Positions 1 through 6,800 of a stretch of 9,930 nucleotides of DNA are shown here, in pieces. The notes under the pieces were generated by a model. It saw nothing but the letters and a program-made list of their open reading frames with translations, was not told the origin of the DNA and did not search any database. Made by a program: the position numbers and the translations under genes. The stretch lies in NCBI GenBank assembly GCA_963649365.1, contig CAVJHQ010000092.1, positions 1 to 9,930 on the forward strand. Reading direction: 5' to 3'. Every line of letters starts with the position of its first letter. Within the stretch, counting starts at the first letter, position 1. This stretch comes from Paratractidigestivibacter sp963649365 (GTDB lineage Bacteria > Actinomycetota > Coriobacteriia > Coriobacteriales > Atopobiaceae).

Positions 1-56
1 GCGGGGGCGTTCATGGCCAGCGGCCGTGGGCGCCCCCGCCGCCTCTCGGCGGCGGG
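1..56. repeat. Two overlapping GC-rich stem-loops at the window edge
   Basis: Bases 1-9 (GCGGGGGCG) are the exact inverse complement of 31-39. The intervening bases also pair (13-18 with 22-27 around loop AGC, with G-U pairs between), so 1-39 can form one nearly continuous hairpin. Bases 35-43 (CCCGCCGCC) pair perfectly with 48-56 (GGCGGCGGG) around a TCTC loop. The two hairpins share bases 35-39 and so exclude each other. They lie downstream of the minus-strand gene ending at 161 and may help terminate it, but no T-run follows on either strand within the window. An 8-base direct repeat CGGGATTA sits just beside them at 53-60 and 68-75. Confidence 0.6.
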
Positions 57-96
57 ATTATCGCCACCGGGATTACCGACCGTCCTCGTTTGGGCA

Positions 97-116
97 GCGT
101 CGCCCCTCGGCGACGC
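97..116. repeat. Perfect 8-bp stem-loop downstream of the small minus-strand gene
   Basis: GCGTCGCC (97-104) pairs exactly with GGCGACGC (109-116) around a 4-base loop. It lies 45 bases beyond the stop codon of the minus-strand gene at 161-481. It could be a tail-less transcription terminator of the kind proposed for high-GC actinobacteria. No T-rich stretch follows on the minus strand, so the role is inferred from position only. A 12-base palindrome (GAGAGGCCTCTC, 150-161) touches the stop codon of the same gene. Confidence 0.45.
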
Positions 117-160
117 GGGCGAGCGGGTCGGCTGCCTTTGGGGACGGGCGAGAGGCCTCT

Positions 161-481
161 CTAGCCGTTGTAGCCGAAGTCGCGGCGCCACTTGGGGTCT
201 GCCAGCTTCTCCGGGGTGGGCTTCCGCTCCTCAAGGTAGGACGCGTACCACTCTCGGCCCTCTGCGACGGACCCTGTGCCGTAGTGGTCCCTGACGCGCC
301 ACTGCCCCAGCGGGCAGACGGAAAGCTCTATGAGGCTGGTGCCGTAGGGGTACAGGTACTCGCCGTCCTCGTCCTTGGGCGTGCGGTCCACGTAGAGGGT
401 CCCGCCCAGGTCGAACACGTAGTGGCGTGAGAATGCCGTCGTGGCCTGGAGGACGTCGCCGCCCTTGATCTCGTCGCGCAT
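161..481 (-). CDS. Small unrecognised protein, 106 residues
   Basis: The start is ATG at 481-479 because AGGAG (488-492 on the complement) lies 6 bases upstream. The frame also stays open to a GTG at 517, but that codon has no comparable binding site and would place the AGGAG inside the gene. The stop is TAG at 161-163. The product is soluble and rich in acidic and aromatic residues (for example YLYPYGTS in the middle and DFGYNG at the end), with no signal peptide, membrane helix or cysteine cluster. I recognise no family. The 3' end of another minus-strand reading frame stops 36 bases upstream (518), so the two probably formed an operon whose upstream part has been lost. Third codon positions are strongly G/C, as expected for a resident high-GC gene. 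Function unknown. Confidence 0.72.
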   Translation of the reverse strand: MRDEIKGGDVLQATTAFSRHYVFDLGGTLYVDRTPKDEDGEYLYPYGTSLIELSVCPLGQWRVRDHYGTGSVAEGREWYASYLEERKPTPEKLADPKWRRDFGYNG

Positions 482-517
482 TGGAATCTCCTGTTCGGTA
501 GTCTGATGTCGGGGCAC

Positions 518-661
518 CTAGCCGATGGGCAGGTCGGGGTCGTGGGGATCGGGATCGGGCTTAGGGGCGGGCGACGCGATATTTTGCGAACCCTTGGGGA
601 GCCTGGTCACGGTTGAGGCAAGGGCGGTTTTGTTGACGAGGTTGCCGCCCTGCCAGCTGTT
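518..661 (-). pseudogene. 3' remnant of a lost minus-strand gene
   Basis: Reading the minus strand down from 661, an open frame of 47 codons ends at TAG (520-518). Its C-terminus reads KPDPDPHDPDLPIG, an acidic proline-rich tail. By my count 38 of the 47 codons end in G or C, which is typical coding bias here and unlikely by chance in an intergenic gap. There is no supported start codon: a GTG at 610-608 lacks a ribosome binding site, and the frame is closed by TAA at 664-662. It lies 36 bases upstream of the 106-residue gene on the same strand. The simplest reading is the end of an upstream operon gene cut off, or mutated to a stop, near 664. The tail loosely recalls the acidic C-terminal tips of single-stranded DNA-binding proteins, but that resemblance is weak. 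Confidence 0.45.
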
Positions 662-668
662 TTAGCCG

Positions 669-697
669 TACTCAAAACCCGTGGCGAGAGATATTAT
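669..697 (+). promoter_or_regulatory. Candidate promoter for the 616-residue gene
   Basis: TATTAT (692-697) matches the -10 consensus at 5 of 6 positions. TACTCA (669-674) lies 17 bases upstream as a poor -35 match (3 of 6). Transcription would begin near 704, directly before the AGGAGG at 707-712. This supports the ATG at 717 as the start and argues against the in-frame GTG at 681, which would lie upstream of the -10 box. Confidence 0.35.
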
Positions 698-716
698 GAG
701 TGCCACAGGAGGCAAC

Positions 717-2567
717 ATGGACGTCAAAACACGCATAGACATCAAGGCGATGTACCTAGCACCCATGGGCGAGAGGGGTCTCGCTCATGGGCCGATCGCC
801 AGTGTCGCTTGCGCTAGTTTCAGGGACGTCAACAAGCTCATCAGGCCCAGCAACCCGCGAGTCGACCCCCTCCTCAAGCTCCTCATCTCCCGAGAAACAC
901 CGGCGGCAGCATCGGCGCTTGCCCGCCCGAAGAGATATGCACCGCCACCCCGGCATTTGATTTGCGGAAAGGACGGGACGATTCGCGGTAAAATTAAAGA
1001 CAGCGCCTCGCAGCCCCCTTCGCCCAAAGATAGCACCTCGTTCGCGCTCGAGCCGCAAGAGATCGCCCTTGCCGGAATGAAGAAAATTTACACCATAGAC
1101 GTGAGAGACGGCGCCCACAAATGGCATCTCGTGGATGGAAACGGTGAAAACGTCAGCAAATTGCACTGCACCGCCTCAACCTTCGTATGGGGCATCAATG
1201 TGAATCAACGCTGGATACATGAACACTATATATTCGACGTGCCGTCGAACCTTGCGATCAAGACTGGAGCGGGGGCGTTCGGCATCACGGGCGTCAAAGA
1301 GCTGCGAGCGCTCACGGAAATCGACGCTCTTCTGATCAGTGTCGGGACTGCCCCCCACGCAAAGCATCTGTTGATGGATTGCCCCACTGGTAAAATCCGC
1401 TGCCTAACGCATGCCGCCGTCACCTTCTATCGGGGCACCGGGACCGATGACTGGCGAGATTTCATTAACCACTTCAGCAAAGACGGACGCAGTCCCCACG
1501 GCATGCGCAAACTGGTCGGATGCCCACCGAACGCGTACTACTTTTCCGCCGTCAATGAGCTGCAGGAACTTATTGTCGAGAAAGCCCTACGCAAATATGG
1601 GGAGATTGAGCGAATAGACTACGGCATCACGCCGAATGACACATCGAAAAATTACGTCATGCGCGCAAACGGGGACCTGGAGCAGGAGGCCCTTATCTTA
1701 CTTGACTTCCTGACCACGCCGCGCAGAGAACAAGCCTGGCAAGGCATGTTCAACCGCCAGCCATGCGTGGAAATGCCTTCAGTTTACGGCATTCCTTTCT
1801 GGCGCTTCATGAGGTACGGCAAGGTAAGCTGCGGCGACGAGATCAGTAAAGCGATTTACATAAACGAACTGGTCGGAGAGGAGAGGGTCAGCGGCATAAC
1901 GGCAGCCTTGCAGGAGTTGCTCCATACCTATACGAAAGGCGTTCGCCAGCTGCTGGATGTAATCAGCGCGGCCGTTCCGACTACCTATCTTAACCCGCAG
2001 GCCTATGAGGAACTGTTAAAGAAAAGGCACCGAAGCGAACGTGAGCTTGTGAAACTGATGCGCTGCGCCAACTTGGCGGAATTTCAGGAGAACTATTCCA
2101 ATACCGTGCGAAAGCTCGCCATGGGGGAAGGCGTGAGCGCGCACCTGAGGGAAACGCTCCTCTTTTATGCCGACATCTTCGACGTCTACGAAGATGCCCA
2201 CTTTCAGCCTCGCGCAAACGGGGTTGAACGCGAATACGCCGACGTCTGGGTCCCGCATAAGGATGTCGCAATCGTATACGGTTGCGCTAGAACCGAGGAA
2301 GAGAAGGCTTGTTTTGATGACATGTGCAAAAAATTCGCGGCGAGGGGCATATGGCTCTTTGAGTGGGACAAAGATGAACCACGCGACAAGTCTAGCGTAT
2401 ACGCGAGGTTCCGGAAAGAACGGGCGTTGAGGAAGAAGTGGCTCGCATCGCACAAGCTAAATGAGCAGCGCGTCGCGACTGCGGATCGCGTTGCGGGGGT
2501 GCTCGGCGGCTACGCGCGAGATGACAAGCAGCCCAAAGAGCTGAGTTGCGGAGCTTTGCAAGAATGA
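717..2567 (+). CDS. Unrecognised 616-residue protein, possible inserted cargo gene
   Basis: The start is ATG 717, with AGGAGG at 707-712 four bases upstream; the frame is open back to a GTG at 681 that has no binding site. The product is soluble by eye, with no signal peptide or membrane helix. Residues 1-110 are basic and proline-rich and look linker-like (APPPRH near 75-80). Residues 120-380 are mixed, and about 390-490 appear mainly helical. Residues 505-552 run YADVWVP, then DVAIVYG (516-522), a charged helix, and RGIWLFEWD (543-551). This order of strand, strand, helix, strand recalls the end of Vsr/DUF559-like nuclease folds, but the acidic residue expected in the second strand is V520, so catalysis is doubtful. 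Codon use is far less G/C-biased than in the restriction gene, with TTA codons, suggesting foreign origin. I recognise no family. Truncated or eroded minus-strand frames lie on both sides. Confidence 0.8.
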   Translation: MDVKTRIDIKAMYLAPMGERGLAHGPIASVACASFRDVNKLIRPSNPRVDPLLKLLISRETPAAASALARPKRYAPPPRHLICGKDGTIRGKIKDSASQPPSPKDSTSFALEPQEIALAGMKKIYTIDVRDGAHKWHLVDGNGENVSKLHCTASTFVWGINVNQRWIHEHYIFDVPSNLAIKTGAGAFGITGVKELRALTEIDALLISVGTAPHAKHLLMDCPTGKIRCLTHAAVTFYRGTGTDDWRDFINHFSKDGRSPHGMRKLVGCPPNAYYFSAVNELQELIVEKALRKYGEIERIDYGITPNDTSKNYVMRANGDLEQEALILLDFLTTPRREQAWQGMFNRQPCVEMPSVYGIPFWRFMRYGKVSCGDEISKAIYINELVGEERVSGITAALQELLHTYTKGVRQLLDVISAAVPTTYLNPQAYEELLKKRHRSERELVKLMRCANLAEFQENYSNTVRKLAMGEGVSAHLRETLLFYADIFDVYEDAHFQPRANGVEREYADVWVPHKDVAIVYGCARTEEEKACFDDMCKKFAARGIWLFEWDKDEPRDKSSVYARFRKERALRKKWLASHKLNEQRVATADRVAGVLGGYARDDKQPKELSCGALQE

Positions 2568-2897
2568 GGGACTGGTCGCCACTGGCATGAAATAGCTAAT
2601 ACACCTTGCCGGGGAGATGAGGCAGCGGGACATCATGGGTCCTACGGGAGCGCGGCGTCTCTTAATCAATCCACTCAATTCTTCGTCACTGCAGTGCGTC
2701 TGAGGCGCAGCCGAGTCGCTGGAAACGCCCGTAATGACGGGGCTTTCGCGCTGGATGGCCCCTGGTTGGTAGTAACAGTGCGTGACGGCCCCGGACTGCT
2801 GGGCAGGCGGCTGATATAGCTCTTCTTTCCAAAGTTCGTCAACCAAAATGCGGCCCTGTTGAGCTGGCTCCTGAAGGCTGACTGCGCGCAGTCGCAT
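2457..2897 (-). pseudogene. Possible 5' part of a broken minus-strand gene
   Basis: ATG at 2897-2895 is preceded on the minus strand by AAAGGAAG a few bases upstream, a fair ribosome binding site. The first 80 or so codons have GC highest at position 1, then position 3, then position 2, which is compatible with real coding. The N-terminus reads MRLRAVSLQEPAQQGRILVD and matches no family I know. The frame then runs 111 bases antisense into the 3' end of the 616-residue gene and stops at TAG 2459-2457, so its last third is probably chance. It may be the surviving N-terminal part of a gene whose 3' portion was displaced; equally, the whole frame may be spurious. A weak minus-strand promoter (TTCAAA 2996-2991, 17 bases, GATATT 2973-2968) lies upstream. 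Confidence 0.28.
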
Positions 2898-3092
2898 AAG
2901 TGCTTCCTTTGTGGCAACCGAAATCTCATGCGGGCTAGACGCTAGGGCGGCCGAGGTGGTGGATGGGAATATCGGCGTGGTTATTGGGCGTTTGAAACCT
3001 GCGGATTGGGGGCGCCGCCAAATCCCGCACGAGGTGTCTGGCGCACGCCGTTAGAGTCTTGGCGTCCATAGGTTAACAACGAAAGGAGCTAT
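2568..3092. other. 525-bp stretch without an intact gene
   Basis: No plus-strand frame here looks coding, and no terminator with a T-run follows the 616-residue gene. It contains the start region of the doubtful minus-strand frame (2897 downwards) and a close repeat of GCTAG (2934-2945). It also holds the bulged hairpin at 3001-3028 and the ribosome binding site AAGGAG (3083-3088) of the next gene. I found no good plus-strand promoter; TAGAGT at 3052-3057 is the best -10 candidate and has no matching -35. No insertion-sequence ends or target duplications were found by eye. Confidence 0.5.
3001..3028. repeat. Bulged stem-loop upstream of the 219-residue gene
   Basis: GCGG-ATT-GG (3001-3009) pairs with CC-AAT-CCGC (3018-3028), with single-base bulges at 3020 and 3024 and an 8-base loop. 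It lies about 65 bases before the start codon at 3093. No T-run follows, so it is not a typical terminator. It may be a leader structure or protein binding site; the role is unknown. Confidence 0.35.
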
Positions 3093-3752
3093 ATGGATGA
3101 CCAGAAACCGTTGGTCGACCTTGACGGGGCGGAGAGCATCGAGGAGCTGCGCGGGCTCACGCGCTATCGCCCCGGCATGGCGGAGGGCGAACTTAGGGCA
3201 GCCCTGTGGGGCGTCGAGCTCACCGGGTGGCACGCGACGAGACTGCTGGACGCGCGTGAGGTCACTGGGAACGGCTTATGGGCGCTTGACGCGGAAGAAA
3301 ACCTAAGGCGTATTGCCTTGGCGCTAGATGCCGTCGAACTTACACCCGAGCAGAATGAGGTGGCTCTTGAGGACGCTCGGCACTACCTGGGGAGGGATCG
3401 GAACAGAAGCGGTATCCACTTCTTTTCTATGGAACGCGACGTTATCAGCCGCGATTACTACAAGTACGCGTGGACGTACGGGGGCGAGACGCTCAAGTGG
3501 GCCGTGCAAAAGGCCATCGGAGAAGAAGGGGCCTATAAGGCGCTGGCCATCGGTGAGCCTTGGCTGGTCAAGCTGCGCTACCCCTTCTCGGGGCTGTCGC
3601 AGGACTCGCAAGACGCGATGATTGGAAGGCTCTTGGCATGTCTGAACGGTGAAGACGACGGGCTCCAGTTCCACGGTTGGCTCCTGGACAGCGTCCCCGC
3701 CGAGGCGGTCCTTGAGGTCAAGCGGCTGGAGCTGCCCCCGTTCCCGGAATAG
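3093..3752 (+). CDS. Unrecognised 219-residue protein upstream of the restriction-modification gene
   Basis: ATG 3093 has AAGGAG (3083-3088) four bases upstream, a strong start signal; the stop is TAG 3750-3752. The product is acidic and soluble with no signal peptide, membrane segment or cysteine motif. It appears to have a helical N-terminal half (SIEELRGLTRYRP near 15-27 and ELTPEQNEVALEDARHYL near 81-98) and a C-terminal half rich in aromatic residues (RDYYKYAWTYGGE near 123-135). I recognise no family or catalytic motif. It is on the same strand as the Type ISP gene, 141 bases ahead of it. However, a promoter-like box and hairpins separate them, so they may be neighbours with separate promoters rather than a strict operon. 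Candidate roles such as a regulator or accessory defence protein rest only on position. Confidence 0.8.
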   Translation: MDDQKPLVDLDGAESIEELRGLTRYRPGMAEGELRAALWGVELTGWHATRLLDAREVTGNGLWALDAEENLRRIALALDAVELTPEQNEVALEDARHYLGRDRNRSGIHFFSMERDVISRDYYKYAWTYGGETLKWAVQKAIGEEGAYKALAIGEPWLVKLRYPFSGLSQDSQDAMIGRLLACLNGEDDGLQFHGWLLDSVPAEAVLEVKRLELPPFPE

Positions 3753-3772
3753 GCGGGCGCAGCGCTCGGGCG

Positions 3773-3778
3773 TATACT
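3773..3778 (+). promoter_or_regulatory. -10-like box for the restriction-modification gene
   Basis: TATACT matches the -10 consensus at 5 of 6 positions and stands out in a very GC-rich gap after the stop codon at 3752. No convincing -35 is present 16-18 bases upstream, so an activator or an alternative sigma factor may be needed, or the box is fortuitous. Transcription would start near 3785, giving a leader of about 110 bases. Confidence 0.4.
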
Positions 3779-3784
3779 GAGGGG

Positions 3785-3893
3785 CGTCGTGGCGAAGGCC
3801 ACGCAATGCTGTGACTTTTTATGTCGCGAGGCGGGCGCCGCCCTGTTGGGCGAAGGCGCCGCGCCCTCGCCCCTCACGGATACGGAGAGCGCC
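3785..3893 (+). promoter_or_regulatory. Structured leader of the Type ISP gene
   Basis: Three hairpins are visible. The first is CGTGGC-GAAG-GCCACG (3788-3803), perfect. The second is GGCGG-GCG-CCGCC (3830-3842). The third spans 3848-3872: GGGCGA and GGCG pair with CGCC and TCGCCC across one A-C mismatch, around loop CCG. The third ends 11 bases before the GGAGAG (3884-3889) that precedes ATG 3894. GGCGAAGGC occurs at 3791-3799 and 3849-3857, and GGCGCCGC at 3834-3841 and 3855-3862, so alternative folds are possible. The leader is also an open frame continuous with the gene from GTG 3789. The structure could limit translation of a toxic nuclease; this is inference. Confidence 0.45.
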
Positions 3894-6800
3894 ATGGACG
3901 CAGACCAGGAACGCATCGTCACCTTTGCCGACGTGCTCGACTACATGGGCTCGCACGAGCGGACCAAGCACGAGAAGGGCGACCTTTGGGAGCGCGTCTG
4001 CGCGTGGTACCTGCGAAACGACCCCGAGATGCAGCAGGTCGTTGGCAAAGTGTGGCGCTGGGACGACGCCGAGAACCCGCTGCGCACCGGGCACGACACG
4101 GGTATCGACATCGTGGCCGAGCGCGCCGACGAGCCCGGCGCGTACTGGGCCGTTCAGTGCAAGAACTTCGACGCCGCCCACAAGGTCTCCTACGGCGACC
4201 TCGGCACGTTCTTCGCCGCCGCCGAGGCGGACGCGCGCTACACGGGCCTGGTCATCGCCACCGTGGGCGAGGAGGTCTCGTCCAACGTTGAGGACCACCT
4301 GCTGACGCTGCTGCAGAACCGCGGCATCGCGTCCTCGATCCTCACCCCCTCGGCCATGGAGCAGTCCAACGTCGACTGGTCGCTGCTCTTGCGCGACCAC
4401 GAGGAGACGCCCGAGGAGCGCTGGGCGCGCACGTACAACCCGCGCCCGCACCAGATGGAGGCCATCGAGCAGATCCAGGCGAGCTTCGAGCGCCACGACC
4501 GCGCCAAGGCGATCATGGCATGCGGCACCGGCAAGACGCTCACGGCCCTTCGCCTGGCCGAGAAGCGCCTGGAGGGCGCGGGCTGCAAGGACGTGCTGTT
4601 CTGCGCGCCCTCGATCGCGCTCGTGGCGCAGGCGATGCGCGAGTGGACCAACCAGGCGCGCGTGCCCTTCCGCTCGCTGGTGGTGTGCTCGGACGCGCAC
4701 GCGTCGAGGGTCGGCGAGGACGACCTGCTGGACAGCGCCGTCGACGTGGGATTCCCCGCGACGACCAGCGCGAAGGCGCTGGTGGACAACTACCGCTGGA
4801 CGCGGGAGCACTATCCCGACGCCATGATCGTGGTCTTTAGCACCTACCAGAGTATGCAGGTGGTCCAGGACGCGCAGGACGCGGGGCTTCCGCGCTTTGG
4901 CCTTTGCGTCTGCGACGAGGCTCACCGCACCGCCGGCACGCGCTTCGCCGAGGACGAGGACGTGGCGTGCTACCAGATAGTCATGGACGGCGAGCGCGTG
5001 CGCGCCGACAAGCGGCTCTTCATGACGGCGACGCCCAAGGTCTACGGCGACAACGTGAGGACGCGCGCCGGCGAGATAGCCGCCGAGCTGTACTCGATGG
5101 ACGACGAGGGGAAGTACGGCCCGGTGGCCTACGAGATGACCTTCGCCGAGGCGGTGGAGAAGGGCCTCCTGTGCGACTACCGCGTGGTCGTGCTGGCCAT
5201 CAACCAGGAGGCCGTGCCGGGAACGAGGATCGTCGTGACGCGCGACGGCAACGAGGCCGAGCTCAACATAGGCGACGAGGCCAAGATCATCGGCTGCTGG
5301 CGCGGGCTTGCCACCCACGGCGAGGACGCCACGCGGCGCCTGGACGAGCTGGAGGGCGACGAGGCGGCGGACACGCCCGACTTCCTGCTGGTGGACGACT
5401 TCGACGACTGGACCGAAGACGGCCTCGCCGACATCCTGAACGACCCCGACGGCGGGGTGAAGCCGCTGCGCCGCGCCGTGGGCTTCTGCTCGACCATCCA
5501 GAGCTCGAAGGAGATCGACCAGGCGTTCCAGAAGGTCGTCGAGGCCGACGTGGAGTCCACCGGCGACAAGGGCGGGCCGACCTGCCACCTGGACCACGTC
5601 GACGGCACCATGGACTCGAAGGCGCGCGCCAAGAAGCTGGCGTGGCTTGCCGAGGAGGGCGAGGAGAACGAGTGCCGCATCCTCACCAACGCGCGCTGCC
5701 TGGCCGAGGGCGTGGACGTGCCCTCGCTCGACGCCGTCATCTTCTTCGCGCCCAAGCGCTCGAAGGTGGACGTCGTGCAGGCCGTGGGCCGCGTCATGCG
5801 CACCTTCCACAAGGGGCAGGCGGACGAGAAGAAGCTGGGCTACATCATCCTGCCGGTGGCCATCCCGCCCGAGATGACGGCGGTGGACGCCCTCAACCAG
5901 TCGGACTCCTTCGACGTGGTGTGGGGCGTGCTGCAGGCGCTCAGAAGCCACGACCAGCGCATCGACGCCTACATCAACAGCCTGCCCATGCGAAAGCCGC
6001 GCAGGAAGGGCCAGGGCCTGGGCATCGGCCAGGGCGGCGGCCAGGGCGACGACGAGGGCGCGGGCGGCGACGGCGCGGCTGCCGCCGGCGCGTCCGGCGG
6101 CGACAACGCGCAGATGGCGATCGAGTTCGGCGCCACCCTTCTGGAGCGCGCCGTCTACGCCAAGGCCGTGGAGAAGTGCGGCAACAAGGTCTATTGGTCC
6201 AGCTGGGCCGAGGACGTGGGCCGCATCGCGCAGAGGCACATCGAGCAGATCCAGGCCGCGGTGGCCGATGACCCCGTGGCCCGCGAGGCCATAGACGGCT
6301 TCCTGGGCTCGCTGCGAGACTCCCTTAACCCCGGCGTGAGCGAGCAGGCGGCCATCGAGATGGTCGCGCAGCACATGGTGACGCTGCCGGTGTTCGACGC
6401 CCTGTTCAACGACTACGCCTTCGCCAAGACGAACCCGGTCTCGGTCTCGATCACGGCGTTCATCGAGGCGCTCAAGGGCCACGGCATCGGCGACCTCCCC
6501 GACGAGGACCAGCGCAGCCTGGACGAGCTCTACGCGAGCGTGCGGCGCCGCGCGAGCTTCTGCCGCACGGACTCAAACCGCCAGTCGCTGATCAAGGACC
6601 TGTACAACGAGTTCTTCTCGAAGGCGTTCACGCGCACGAGCGAGAAGCTGGGCATCGTGTACACGCCGCTGCAGATCGTGGACTACATGCTGCACGCAAC
6701 CGACCGCGCTATGCGGCGCGAGTTCGGCAAGCGCCTGTGCGACGAGGGGGTGCACATCCTGGACCCGTTCTCGGGCACCGGGTCGTACATGGCGCAGCTG

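Noticed and set aside
26..430. 134-residue plus-strand frame over the left hairpins
   Set aside because: It runs antisense to the supported 106-residue gene, begins inside a hairpin, and has no ribosome binding site. Its composition is typical of a shadow frame.
2016..2453. 145-residue minus-strand frame within the 616-residue gene
   Set aside because: It is antisense to a gene with a much better start signal and continuous coding sense, and has no supporting binding site.
2675..2929. 84-residue minus-strand frame overlapping the frame that starts at 2897
   Set aside because: It lacks a ribosome binding site, and the neighbouring frame has both the better start signal and the more protein-like codon pattern.
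4904..6271. 455-residue plus-strand open frame
   Set aside because: It is a frame shadow of the Type ISP gene: Arg/Gly/Pro-rich low-complexity translation overlapping the intact DEAH helicase frame.
3819..6482. 887-residue open frame on the minus strand inside the restriction gene
   Set aside because: It is antisense to the helicase region with all motifs on the plus strand. Long antisense frames arise when third codon positions are almost all G/C. The translation is repetitive His/Val/Arg/Leu-rich and has no ribosome binding site.
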